Assembly: GCA_934365155.1 (NCBI GenBank)
Contig: CAKRMZ010000012.1
Location: 1-36,008 of the forward strand
Direction of reading: 5' to 3'
DNA: 36,008 nt
DNA from: an uncultured Eubacteriales bacterium
GTDB taxonomy: Bacteria > Bacillota > Clostridia > Oscillospirales > CAG-272
In this document: piece after piece, positions 1-8,006 of the stretch
Layout: every line of letters starts with the position of its first letter
Numbering within the stretch: position 1 is the stretch's first letter
Position numbers and translations under genes: made by a program
The notes under the pieces: generated by a model
What the model was told of the DNA's origin: nothing
Database searches by the model: none
What the model saw: the letters and a program-made list of their open reading frames with translations, nothing else

Positions 1-17
1 TCCGTCCACCAGCTCCA
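1..17 (+). tRNA. tRNA-Thr, 3' end only (cut by window edge)
   Basis: The first 17 bases look like the 3' end of a tRNA: the last T-arm strand, an acceptor strand CACCAGC, discriminator T and an encoded CCA. This ending with a U discriminator is typical of clostridial tRNA-Thr, whose 5' end is GCTGGTG. The anticodon lies outside the window, so the identity is inferred. It sits 16 nt before the tRNA-Tyr and is probably in the same transcript. Confidence 0.6.
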
Positions 18-33
18 ACAATATAATAAATAT

Positions 34-117
<84 letters not shown>

Positions 118-118
<1 letters not shown>

Positions 119-158
119 AACAAAAACGACAATCCGTTAAAGATTGTCGTTTTTGTTT
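118..158 (+). terminator. Intrinsic terminator of the tRNA-Thr/Tyr transcript
   Basis: AAACAAAAACGACAATC pairs with GATTGTCGTTTTTGTTT around a 7-nt loop. The T-rich 3' arm serves as the U tract. The stem begins at the last base of the tRNA CCA. Bases 159-290 hold no recognisable gene or clear promoter. Confidence 0.85.
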
Positions 159-304
159 CGCTGTTTTCCATTCAACGACACTTACGGCCCTTCGTATTCA
201 TCACACACCTTCAAACACAAAAAGTGAAAGTTGCAAGCTGCCCGACGGCTTCAAAGTATTGCTTTCCGCTTTTGATGCAATAAAAAACAAAAAGGAGAAA
301 ACAT

Positions 305-595
305 ATGAACCGGTTATTACTTCTGGTCAGTTACAAAGCAAGGCCCGGAATGCGAAAAAACTTCCTGCATCATATATTCGCCTCGGGAATCCTCAATAAA
401 ATCCGTGGGGAAGACGGATTTTGCCGTTACGATTATTATCTCGACGCAAAGGATGACGATACGATTTTGCTGATTGAGGAATGGAGCACAGAGGAGCATC
501 AGCAAAAACATCTGCAAACATCTCACATGGAAGAATTGAAAAAAATAAAAGATCAGTATATCACCGAAACCAAAATTGAGAGATTTCTTCTGTAA
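305..595 (+). CDS. ABM-domain (quinol monooxygenase-like) protein
   Basis: This 96-aa protein has the size and layout of a single antibiotic-biosynthesis-monooxygenase (ABM) fold, like YgiN and LsrG. It has a first strand LLLLVSYKARPGM, a central GFCRYDYYLDAKDDDTILLIEEW segment and a final H-rich helix HLQTSHMEEL. ABM proteins are small cytosolic dimers acting on quinols or other small aromatics or reactive metabolites; the substrate cannot be read here. AAGGAG lies 7 nt before the ATG. The gene is convergent with the LysR regulator, 38 nt apart. No clear sigma-A promoter is seen upstream. Confidence 0.75.
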   Translation: MNRLLLLVSYKARPGMRKNFLHHIFASGILNKIRGEDGFCRYDYYLDAKDDDTILLIEEWSTEEHQQKHLQTSHMEELKKIKDQYITETKIERFLL

Positions 596-633
596 GTTTA
601 CCTCCTCGCAGATGTCCCGTAAAATTCATCCCC

Positions 634-1518
634 TCAATGAATGTCATCGGCATTTCGGTATTTTAAGTATTCCAAAAAGCGTTTTACCGCAAGAGGAGCG
701 TCCCGTTTTGTCCGCAATGCAAGACCGATATTGCGGTACGCCGGCACATCCAATTCCCGAGCCAAAATTTTATAAGGCACCCGTCTTAAAATCAGCTTCG
801 GCAAAATGCCGATGCCGAGTCCGCTCTCAACCATAGACATCACCGCATAATCATCCCATGTGGTAAAACGGACATTCGGCGTTACATTACAGCGTTCGAA
901 AATTTCTGAAATTTCCGATTTCTCCCCCTTTTCCAAAAGCATAAAGGGTTCGTCACACAGTGCCCGAACAGGAACTTTTTCATATGCGGCTAAGGAATGT
1001 CCCTCCGGAATTACTGCTAATAGTGGATCCTGTTCCAAAAAGATCGTTTCAAACTCCGAATGGGTCGGCAGACGCAAAAAACCACAATCCACTCTGCCCT
1101 CCGATATCCAACGTTCAATTTCGGTATAATCCCCGATTAGCAGCTCATAATCAATATTCGGATAATCCTTCTGAAACGCTTTAATAATATTCGGCAGCCA
1201 ATATGTGGCAACACTCGAAAATGTTCCGATACGAATCAGACCGGCATTCAATCCGTTCAGCTCATTGACCTGCGTCTGCAGCCTTTCATATTCCGCCACC
1301 AAGGACTTGGCATAAGGCAGCAGCTTTAACCCGTCAGAGGTCAGCCGAATCCCGCCTTTCCCTCGTTCAAGCAATATCACCCCCCATTCTTTTTCCAAAT
1401 CGCCGATCATTCGGCTGATACCGGACTGAGAATAACAGAGAATTTCCGCGGCCTTACTGAAGCTGCCGTATTCCACCGTTTTTACAAAAGATATGTATTT
1501 TTGCAAATTCATATCCAT
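634..1518 (-). CDS. LysR-family transcriptional regulator
   Basis: A full-length 294-aa LysR-type regulator. Residues 4-62 form the winged helix-turn-helix, with the typical run SFSKAAEILCYSQSGISRMI and LLERGKGGIRLTSDG. Residues 90-290 form the periplasmic-binding-protein-like effector domain. The ATG at 1518 follows GAGGTG at 7-nt spacing. It is transcribed divergently from proB across a 268-bp intergenic region and convergently with the ABM gene. LysR regulators often control the divergent neighbour, so proB is a possible target, but nothing in the sequence proves this. The effector is unknown. Confidence 0.9.
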   Translation of the reverse strand: MDMNLQKYISFVKTVEYGSFSKAAEILCYSQSGISRMIGDLEKEWGVILLERGKGGIRLTSDGLKLLPYAKSLVAEYERLQTQVNELNGLNAGLIRIGTFSSVATYWLPNIIKAFQKDYPNIDYELLIGDYTEIERWISEGRVDCGFLRLPTHSEFETIFLEQDPLLAVIPEGHSLAAYEKVPVRALCDEPFMLLEKGEKSEISEIFERCNVTPNVRFTTWDDYAVMSMVESGLGIGILPKLILRRVPYKILARELDVPAYRNIGLALRTKRDAPLAVKRFLEYLKYRNADDIH

Positions 1519-1786
1519 AATCGCACCTCATATTCGTTTTTGTCATATATATCATGATAAATATTCGCTTTTCAAATAGTTATTCTTATGATACACTGTT
1601 TTCTGCAAAAAATCAATGGCTGCATCAAGCAACTACACTGCCGTCGACCGAAAACAGCAACCGGCAAGGTTTCCCTCTGTTTTTATGCGACCGTGATTCA
1701 GGCGGATAAATAAAACTACGATATCCGATATTTTCAGGGGGTTTTGATTTTGCCGAGAACTCCCCATAGTAATTGAGGTGTAATAT
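1519..1786. promoter_or_regulatory. Divergent lysR/proB intergenic region
   Basis: This AT-rich region separates the two divergent start codons. It contains the perfect palindrome TATCATGATA at 1550-1559. Weak promoter-like elements occur: TTGAAA on the minus strand near 1571, and TATGAT at 1587-1592 on the plus strand with a poor -35. A LysR site is expected here on general grounds, but I cannot assign one confidently. Confidence 0.3.
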
Positions 1787-2593
1787 ATGGGACTTTATCA
1801 AAACCGAATTGTCGTCAAGGTAGGTACGTCTACATTGACCAATGAAATCGGGAATACCGATCTTCGGACCATGGACCGACTTGCCTGTGTGCTGTCGGAT
1901 ATTCAAAACATGGGATATGAAGTGATTTTGGTATCCTCCGGCGCTATTGCGGTCGGCACAGGAAAATTAAACATGAAAAGCCGCCCTTCCAGCATGAAGA
2001 TGAAACAAGCGGCAGCAGCGGTCGGACAATGCAGCATGATGTTTCTATACGATAAATTTTTCGGGGATTATGACAAAACCATCGCTCAAATTTTGCTGAA
2101 TGCCGAAGACATTGAACAGGAAGAGAAAAAAGAAAATCTCACCAACACCTTCAATTCCCTTCTTGAAATGGGAGTGATTCCTATTGTGAATGAAAACGAT
2201 TCCGTCAGTTACACCGAAATTGAATCCGAAGAACGTCTATTCGGTGACAACGACATGCTGTCGGCCGTGGTTTCGGTTCTCTGTAAGGCCAAACGGCTGA
2301 TCATTCTGTCGGACATTGAGGGCTTATACGAAAGCGATCCCCGCTTGCATCCAAACGCCAAACGAATCGAAAGAATCGAGCAAATTGATGATAGTGTCTA
2401 TGCTTTGGCAGGCGGTGCGGGATCTCGCCGCGGCAGAGGCGGAATGCGAACCAAATTGCAGGCTGCCGCCTTGGCCGCCTCAAACGGAACGGATACCGTA
2501 ATTACAAACGGGAAGCATCCCGAAGCCATCTACGATATTATAAACGGCAAGCAGGTCGGGACCCTGTTCGTTGGGAAAAACACCCGCTTATAA
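1787..2593 (+). CDS. proB: Glutamate 5-kinase, short form without PUA domain
   Basis: ProB phosphorylates L-glutamate to gamma-glutamyl phosphate, the first step of proline synthesis in the cytosol. The amino-acid-kinase fold is complete: nucleotide loop VVKVGTSTLT at 9-18 (Lys11), VSSGAIAVG at 49-57, substrate loop VNENDSV at 134-140, FGDNDMLSA at 152-160, and GRGGMRTKLQAA at 216-227. At 268 aa it lacks the C-terminal PUA domain of the roughly 367-aa E. coli enzyme. Short forms are known in Firmicutes. TTGAGGTG precedes the ATG. The usual partner proA is not adjacent. A strong terminator follows directly, so the gene is monocistronic. Confidence 0.95.
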   Translation: MGLYQNRIVVKVGTSTLTNEIGNTDLRTMDRLACVLSDIQNMGYEVILVSSGAIAVGTGKLNMKSRPSSMKMKQAAAAVGQCSMMFLYDKFFGDYDKTIAQILLNAEDIEQEEKKENLTNTFNSLLEMGVIPIVNENDSVSYTEIESEERLFGDNDMLSAVVSVLCKAKRLIILSDIEGLYESDPRLHPNAKRIERIEQIDDSVYALAGGAGSRRGRGGMRTKLQAAALAASNGTDTVITNGKHPEAIYDIINGKQVGTLFVGKNTRL

Positions 2594-2608
2594 TAGAATA
2601 AGCATTAT

Positions 2609-2669
2609 AAAAAGGCAAGGAACCGAGAGATCCGTTTTTATAAACGGACCCCCGTTCCCTGCCTTTTTT
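2609..2669. terminator. Bidirectional terminator between proB and clpB
   Basis: A long stem pairs AAAAAGGCAAGGAACCG with CGTTCCCTGCCTTTTTT, and a second nested hairpin, TCCGTTTTTATAAACGGA, fills 2631-2648. Poly-A and poly-T flanks at both ends let it work for plus-strand proB and minus-strand clpB. Confidence 0.85.
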
Positions 2670-2701
2670 GTTGCGGTAGAAAAACCGACTCTATTTATCG
2701 T

Positions 2702-5317
2702 TTACGTCGTCGCAGGCAAGCCGGACACCTTCACCGTAAACGCATCGCCCTCGTAATCGACGGTTACCAAAGATTCCGGTGCGATATCGTTGGCAATCAT
2801 TTTTCTTGCAATCAAGGTCTCGATGTTCGACTGAATAAATCTCTTAATCGGCCGTGCACCGTAAATCGGATTGAAAGATTTCTCAATAATCTGATCGATC
2901 GCCGCGGGAGTAAGTTCCACACGAATGCGCTGTTCTTTCAGACGATCCGCAATTTCGGCAACCTTAAGTGAAACGATACCGCGGATATTCTCCTTCGTCA
3001 ACGGGCGGTAGAAGATGATTTCATCCAACCGGTTCAAGAACTCCGGACGGAAGCTGCGTTTTAAAAGCTCTTCTACTTTTTCGCGCGCAGATGTACTGAT
3101 GTCACCGTCTGCCGTAATTCCGTCCAAAATGATATCGGATCCGAGATTGGAGGTTAAAATAATGATCGTATTCTTAAAATCAACGGTTTTACCGTGGCTG
3201 TCCGTGATTCTGCCGTCATCCAACACTTGCAAAAGAATGTTGAATACATCCGGATGCGCTTTTTCAATCTCATCAAAAAGCACAACGGAATACGGTTTAC
3301 GACGCACCGCTTCGGTCAGCTGACCTCCCTCATCGTATCCGACATATCCGGGAGGCGCACCGATAAGACGCGACACCGAGTATTTTTCCATATATTCGCT
3401 CATGTCAATTCGAATCAGGCTCTTTTCATCGTCAAACAAGGCCGCAGTAAGCGCTTTCGCCAGCTCGGTTTTACCCACACCGGTCGGCCCCAAGAACAGG
3501 AAGGAGCCCACCGGACGGCGAGGATCCTTAATTCCCGCCCGCGACCGCAAAATTGCATCGCTGACTTTTTGAACCGCCTCATCCTGACCGATCACTCTTT
3601 GATGAAGGATCGATTCCAAAGACAACAGCTTGCTGCGTTCGCTTTCTACCAATTTGGATACGGGAATTCCCGTCCAACGCGAAACGATTTTGGCAATTTC
3701 TTCATCCGTCACACGGTCCCGAAGCAGAGTGTTATCCTTAATCTCGGAAGCGGCCTCCTCTTCGGTCAGCTCCTTTTGCAATTGCGGAAGCTTACCGTAC
3801 TGCAATTCAGCAGCCTTCGCCAAATTATATTCTTCTTTTGCCTTTTCAATCTGGCGGTTTACCTCTTCAATCTCCGAACGGATCTTTTGTACTTTCTCGA
3901 TGCCCTGTTTTTCGTTTTCGAGTTTTGCTTTCATCGCATTGAATTGCTCACGCAGCTTAGCAAGCTCTGATTTAATCTCTTCCAAATGCCCGAGCGTTAA
4001 CTTATCCGTCTCCTTAGACAGTGCCTCTTCCTCAATTTCAAGCTGCATAATCTTGTGAGAAATTTCGTCCATCTCCGTCGGCATCGAATACATTTCAGTC
4101 TTGATTAAAGCACAAGCCTCATCCACAAGGTCAATGGCCTTATCCGGCAAAAAACGATCCTGAATATATCGATTGGAAAGCGTTGCGGCGGCGATAATTG
4201 CCTTATCCATAATTTTCACGCCGTGATACACTTCATATCTTTCCTTTAAGCCTCTTAGAATGGCGATGGTATCCTCAACAGTAGGTTCGTTTACCATAAC
4301 AGGCTGGAAACGGCGTTCCAAGGCAGCATCCTTTTCAATATACATGCGGTACTCATTCAGCGTGGTAGCACCGATACAATGGAGCTCTCCCCTTGCCAAC
4401 AGCGGTTTTAAAATGTTGCCCGCATCCAGGGCCCCGTCGGATTTTCCGGCCCCGACAATCGTATGCAACTCATCGATAAACAGAATAATCCGTCCCTCGG
4501 AAGACCGGACTTCATTCAGCACCGCTTTGAGTCTTTCCTCAAATTCTCCGCGGTATTTCGCACCGGCAATCAGTGCGCCGAGGTCCAAGGAAAAAATGCT
4601 GTGATTTTTTAAGTTATCCGGCACATCTCCGCTGACAATACGTAATGCCAAACCTTCGGCAATTGCTGTTTTTCCGACGCCCGGCTCACCGATCAGGCAA
4701 GGATTGTTTTTGGTCTTTCGAGAAAGAATCCGTATCACGTTACGAATTTCTTCGTCTCTTCCTATTACGGGATCTAATTTGTGCTCTCTGGCTCTTTCCA
4801 CAAGGTCCACGCCGTATTTTTTAAGCACATTATACGTGTCCTCGGGATTATTGCTCTTCACCTTCTGGTTTCCTCTGATTTTTTTGAGCACTTCCATTAC
4901 CTTGGGTATCGTAATATTCTGCTCGTTTAACAGCTTTTTCACATTATCCGAGGCGTGCATCATAATTCCTATCAGTATATGCTCAACCGAAATATAGTCA
5001 TCCTTCATCTTTTCGGCTTGCTTTTCCGATTCTGCCAAAGCCTCATTGAGCTCTTTGGCCGTATAAATACTGTTTTGGTTATAACCGCTGCCGCTGATCT
5101 TCGGAAATTTGGAAATTACCTGATCAAGGCTTCTTGAAAAAGTCTCTGTCGACGCGCCGACACCGCGGATGATTTCACCCACCAGCCCGTCGGACTGCGA
5201 TAGTAGGGCCGAAAGCAAATGCTCCTGACCCACAAAGGTATTGTTATTTTCAAAGGCAAGAGACTGTGCATCTCTCAATGCTTCTGCCGATTTTTGAGTA
5301 AATTTTTCAATATTCAT
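2702..5317 (-). CDS. clpB: ClpB disaggregase (AAA+ chaperone)
   Basis: An 871-aa full-length ClpB, the ATP-driven hexamer that pulls proteins out of aggregates with DnaK. The order is Clp N domain (about 1-145), AAA1 with Walker A GEPGVGKT at 210-217 and Walker B LFIDELHT near 280, the coiled-coil M domain (about 405-525) that separates ClpB from ClpA/ClpC, and AAA2 with GPTGVGKT at 610-617. The tyrosine pore loop KYRGEFEERL lies at 254-263. No IGF/IGL ClpP-binding loop stands out, as expected for ClpB. AGGAG precedes the ATG. It lies 11 nt downstream of an RHH protein gene and shares its promoter. I see no CIRCE or CtsR-type repeat upstream. Confidence 0.97.
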   Translation of the reverse strand: MNIEKFTQKSAEALRDAQSLAFENNNTFVGQEHLLSALLSQSDGLVGEIIRGVGASTETFSRSLDQVISKFPKISGSGYNQNSIYTAKELNEALAESEKQAEKMKDDYISVEHILIGIMMHASDNVKKLLNEQNITIPKVMEVLKKIRGNQKVKSNNPEDTYNVLKKYGVDLVERAREHKLDPVIGRDEEIRNVIRILSRKTKNNPCLIGEPGVGKTAIAEGLALRIVSGDVPDNLKNHSIFSLDLGALIAGAKYRGEFEERLKAVLNEVRSSEGRIILFIDELHTIVGAGKSDGALDAGNILKPLLARGELHCIGATTLNEYRMYIEKDAALERRFQPVMVNEPTVEDTIAILRGLKERYEVYHGVKIMDKAIIAAATLSNRYIQDRFLPDKAIDLVDEACALIKTEMYSMPTEMDEISHKIMQLEIEEEALSKETDKLTLGHLEEIKSELAKLREQFNAMKAKLENEKQGIEKVQKIRSEIEEVNRQIEKAKEEYNLAKAAELQYGKLPQLQKELTEEEAASEIKDNTLLRDRVTDEEIAKIVSRWTGIPVSKLVESERSKLLSLESILHQRVIGQDEAVQKVSDAILRSRAGIKDPRRPVGSFLFLGPTGVGKTELAKALTAALFDDEKSLIRIDMSEYMEKYSVSRLIGAPPGYVGYDEGGQLTEAVRRKPYSVVLFDEIEKAHPDVFNILLQVLDDGRITDSHGKTVDFKNTIIILTSNLGSDIILDGITADGDISTSAREKVEELLKRSFRPEFLNRLDEIIFYRPLTKENIRGIVSLKVAEIADRLKEQRIRVELTPAAIDQIIEKSFNPIYGARPIKRFIQSNIETLIARKMIANDIAPESLVTVDYEGDAFTVKVSGLPATT

Positions 5318-5328
5318 AAAATCAACTC

Positions 5329-5982
5329 CTATATTATCTCTCTGTTATTACGGATATAGTCCGCATATGCCGCTTCAATCTGCCACACCGCACCGGATGT
5401 ATTCGCAAAATAGGTTTTCATTGAACTATCAAAAAGTGAAATATATTCCGCTAACAGCTCCGCCGCAGACGCTCCGTTTTTTGATTTCAGAACAGCATGC
5501 GGATTTCTGCGATGGATAATCGGTCGGCGGAAAACACCGTTTTCAAAACTGGATTCCCCTTCAAATCCGTATTTCGACTCTATCTGCGTCCACAAACCGA
5601 AAAAGTGCAGCAGCTTTTCCAGCAATACGGAATTACTGGTCCGTGTGGAAACACGGATTACCCCCTGCTCACCGCTCGGCTCTCGAAACAGTTCAATCGA
5701 ATATCGGACAGTCGGATTGTATTTATAGCTCAGCGCAGTACGAACATTCATCACAGAAGAAGTCGGCGGAGACAGCTCACTGAACACGTCTCCCGAATAA
5801 AGATGGCGAGCCAGTTCGTCGAAAATATTACTGATTCTTTTTTCCGGTGTAACCAGCGAAACATATTCCGCAAGAATCTGATTAATCATATTGGAACGAT
5901 TGGTACTTTGCATATATGCAAGCCGATCGATTTTTTCAATCACATTATCGGCAAGCACCACCGAATAAACACTTTTTTTCAT
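5329..5982 (-). CDS. Ribbon-helix-helix DNA-binding protein, putative regulator of clpB
   Basis: A 217-aa protein. Residues 1-42 match the ribbon-helix-helix (CopG/MetJ/Arc) pattern: a strand KKSVYSVVLADN, helix VIEKIDRLAYMQS, then TNRSNMINQILAEYV. The remaining 170 residues are an alpha/beta domain I do not recognise, with a repeated Arg/Thr-rich segment and RRPIIHRRNPH around 148-158. A longer in-frame start exists at 6036, but the Met at 5982 has GGAGGAAG at 7-nt spacing and the upstream start would lie inside the promoter. It is the first gene of the clpB operon. Its promoter carries two identical palindromes suited to RHH dimers, so autoregulation together with clpB is inferred. No CtsR or HrcA similarity is visible. 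Confidence 0.8.
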   Translation of the reverse strand: MKKSVYSVVLADNVIEKIDRLAYMQSTNRSNMINQILAEYVSLVTPEKRISNIFDELARHLYSGDVFSELSPPTSSVMNVRTALSYKYNPTVRYSIELFREPSGEQGVIRVSTRTSNSVLLEKLLHFFGLWTQIESKYGFEGESSFENGVFRRPIIHRRNPHAVLKSKNGASAAELLAEYISLFDSSMKTYFANTSGAVWQIEAAYADYIRNNREII

Positions 5983-6007
5983 TTTCAATCTTCCTCCTGC
6001 TTTAAAT

Positions 6008-6051
6008 ATTGTATCACGTTTTATATAAACTGTCAAGCATTTTATATAAAA
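6008..6051 (-). promoter_or_regulatory. Sigma-A promoter of the RHH-clpB operon with paired operator-like palindromes
   Basis: On the minus strand TTGACA (6031-6036) and TACAAT (6008-6013) are separated by 17 nt. The palindrome TTTATATAAA occurs twice, at 6020-6029 inside the spacer and at 6041-6050 just upstream of the -35. Their centres are 21 bp apart, two helical turns. The upstream copy extends to a perfect TTTTATATAAAA. The placement would block RNA polymerase, as expected for a repressor. Confidence 0.75.
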
Positions 6052-6197
6052 TTATTTTCATTTTTTATCGTGCTCAAATAGAGTTTTGATATTTACCGAT
6101 TAAAGTTCACATCGGGAGTTTTGATTTTTTCAACAAAAACCTTTTTATAATTCTTTTTTTTTTGTGGATTTTGTGCCTTACAAATCCGTGCGGAATA

Positions 6198-6206
6198 TGA
6201 TATATT
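6198..6206 (+). promoter_or_regulatory. Possible extended -10 promoter for the antiporter gene
   Basis: TGATATATT fits an extended -10 (TG-n-TATATT). The -35 at 17 nt spacing, TTACAA, is poor. The rest of 6052-6269 is AT-rich with no gene that I can support. Confidence 0.35.
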
Positions 6207-6269
6207 AATGTTTTAACAGAATATTTTATCCGTATTTTTATTGTTTGTAAAAGAAAGGTGTTCCTCTTC

Positions 6270-7463
6270 ATGACATACAGCATATTTAAGGATTTGGCAA
6301 TCATCATCTTATTTGCCAAAATATGCGGAATTATTGCACGGAAATGTCGCATTCCGCAAGTAGTCGGTGAGATTATCGCCGGACTTCTGATCGGTCCGTG
6401 TCTGTTAGGATGGGTCGGGCAAACCGAATTTTTATCTCAAATGGCGGAAATCGGCGTGATTTTACTGATGTTTTCCGCAGGGCTCGGCACAGAACTGAAG
6501 GACCTCTTAAAAACCGGACCGGCTGCTTTTTTAATTGCCTGCGCCGGTGTAATCATTCCGTTAATCGGCGGAACAGTTCTCTATATGTCTTTTTACGGTT
6601 TTGCTCCGATCGGCTCTGAAGCGTTTTACCGCGCGGTATTTATAGGCACGATTCTGACTGCCACCTCTGTCAGCATTACCGTTGAGGCGCTCAAAGAGCT
6701 CGGATGCCTGAAAGGGCGGGTCGGAACCGCCATTGTCAGCGCCGCAATTATTGACGATGTGCTGGGAATCATCGTTTTAACCATTGTTCTCGGCTCCAAG
6801 GATCCAAGTTCCAAGCCGCTAAACGTCGCGCTCCATACGGTTTTGTTCTTTGTTTTTGCCTTGATTATCGGTTGGCTTTTCTACAAAGCCTTTAAATTCA
6901 TCGACAAACGGCATCCGCATACCCGCCGCATTCCAATTTACGGGTTGGCACTGTGCTTTGCGATGTCCTATATCGCCGAACGCTACTTCGGTGTCGCCGA
7001 CATCACCGGTGCATTCGTTGCCGGCATTATCCTTTGCAATATCCGCGATTCGGAATATATTAATGAAAAAATGAACATCAATTCCTATATGCTGTTCGGT
7101 CCGGTATTTTTTGCCAGCATTGGACTGAAAACCGATATTTCCTCTTTCAGCCTCAGTCTGTTGGGATTTTCCGTTGCTTTTATTTTAGTCGGATTGATTG
7201 CGAAAACCGTCGGATGCGGGCTGGTCGCACGCCTGGCAAAATTCAGCTTCCCGGACTCGTTAAAAATCGGCATCGGCATGATGACCCGCGGCGAAGTCGC
7301 TTTAATCGTTGCGCAAAAGGGCCTTGCGGTCGGACTGCTGGATTCCAGTTATTTCACCTCTGTCATTCTTTTAATTATTATATCCTCCATTCTCACCCCC
7401 ATACTGCTGAAGCTTTTGTACAGCAAGTTCCCGGAACAGAATATAAAAAAAGTTTCATCTTGA
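6270..7463 (+). CDS. Cation:proton antiporter, CPA2 (KefB/NapA-like) membrane domain
   Basis: A 397-aa hydrophobic protein with about 12 membrane segments, the Na_H_Exchanger fold. Recognisable parts are the first helices with CGIIARKCRIPQVVGEIIAGLLIGP, the discontinuous helix region TATSVSITVEAL, the ion-binding segment AIIDDVLGIIVL with its Asp pair (about 150-162), and MMTRGEVALIVA near the end. The double Asp suggests electrogenic Na+(K+)/H+ exchange. There is no C-terminal TrkA-N or TrkA-C domain, so it is not a full Kef channel. I prefer the ATG at 6270 over the GTG at 6258, because the ribosome binding site AAGAAAGG occupies 6251-6258. The stop codon lies in the loop of its own terminator. 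Confidence 0.85.
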   Translation: MTYSIFKDLAIIILFAKICGIIARKCRIPQVVGEIIAGLLIGPCLLGWVGQTEFLSQMAEIGVILLMFSAGLGTELKDLLKTGPAAFLIACAGVIIPLIGGTVLYMSFYGFAPIGSEAFYRAVFIGTILTATSVSITVEALKELGCLKGRVGTAIVSAAIIDDVLGIIVLTIVLGSKDPSSKPLNVALHTVLFFVFALIIGWLFYKAFKFIDKRHPHTRRIPIYGLALCFAMSYIAERYFGVADITGAFVAGIILCNIRDSEYINEKMNINSYMLFGPVFFASIGLKTDISSFSLSLLGFSVAFILVGLIAKTVGCGLVARLAKFSFPDSLKIGIGMMTRGEVALIVAQKGLAVGLLDSSYFTSVILLIIISSILTPILLKLLYSKFPEQNIKKVSS

Positions 7464-7478
7464 CGATGAGACTTTTTT
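7446..7478 (+). terminator. Intrinsic terminator overlapping the antiporter stop codon
   Basis: AAAAAAGTTTCATC pairs with GATGAGACTTTTTT around a 5-nt loop, TTGAC. The TGA stop of the antiporter gene (7461-7463) is within the loop. The U tract continues past the stem. Confidence 0.85.
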
Positions 7479-7488
7479 ATTCTATAAT
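7460..7488 (+). promoter_or_regulatory. Sigma-A promoter of the arsR-family gene
   Basis: TTGACG at 7460-7465, a 17-nt spacer and a perfect TATAAT at 7483-7488. The -35 hexamer starts in the loop of the upstream terminator and shares bases with the antiporter stop codon. No clear inverted repeat for ArsR binding is visible next to it. Confidence 0.8.
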
Positions 7489-7543
7489 GAGCATAAGGGT
7501 GTTTTCGGCGTCCGGCGCTGAAAAACTTCACGGGAGGGTTTAA

Positions 7544-7927
7544 TTGTACAGTATGGAAAAAAATCCGTTTGATCCCCATCTGCCGCATCATCACGGCAAT
7601 CAGATTAATCTGATTTTAGAAAGAATGCCGTCGCAGGATGTCTTTGATAAAGTAGCTGATATTTTCGGTCTGATTAACGATGCAACACGCCTCAAAATCT
7701 TGCTGATTTTATTTCACGCAGAAGAATGTGTATGCAATATTGCCGCCGCCATTCATATGAGTCCGCCTGCCGTGTCACACCATTTGCGCGTACTCAAGCA
7801 ATCGGGGCTGATTAAAAGCCGGCGCGACGGGAAAGAAACCTATTATACACTGACCGATACTCCGCAGGCCCAGCTTTTGCATCGCGTTGTCGATGACATT
7901 TTTGACATTCAATGCGCAAAACAATAA
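7544..7927 (+). CDS. ArsR/SmtB-family metal-responsive repressor
   Basis: A 127-aa winged-helix repressor of the ArsR/SmtB type. The recognition region is VCNIAAAIHMSPPAVSHHLRVLKQSGLI (about 63-90), followed by the beta-wing SRRDGKETYYTLT. It carries ECVC at 61-64, matching the alpha-3 cysteine site (ELCVCD) of ArsR and CadC. It also has a His-rich start (H12, H15-H17) and H113/C124 near the C-terminal helix. These point to a thiophilic or divalent metal, but the ion cannot be fixed. Start choice: TTG at 7544 is 5-6 nt after GGGAGGG, while ATG at 7553 would be 14 nt away. No metal efflux gene is adjacent. Target genes may be itself, the upstream antiporter or distant loci. Confidence 0.85.
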   Translation: MYSMEKNPFDPHLPHHHGNQINLILERMPSQDVFDKVADIFGLINDATRLKILLILFHAEECVCNIAAAIHMSPPAVSHHLRVLKQSGLIKSRRDGKETYYTLTDTPQAQLLHRVVDDIFDIQCAKQ

Positions 7928-8006
7928 AATAAACTTCCGATCGGCGGGAATTATCAAGCAAAATATCCTTTTTTCCTGCCCTTTAAAAAAGATATTTATA
8001 AAAATG

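Noticed and set aside
3194..3970. A long plus-strand open frame of 258 codons opposite clpB
   Set aside because: It lies antisense to a conserved clpB region, has no ribosome binding site, and its translation resembles no protein family. The same holds for other long antisense frames, such as 11926-13092, 22431-23231 and 32838-33587.
6258..6269. Upstream GTG start for the antiporter
   Set aside because: It would overlap the only ribosome binding site, AAGAAAGG.
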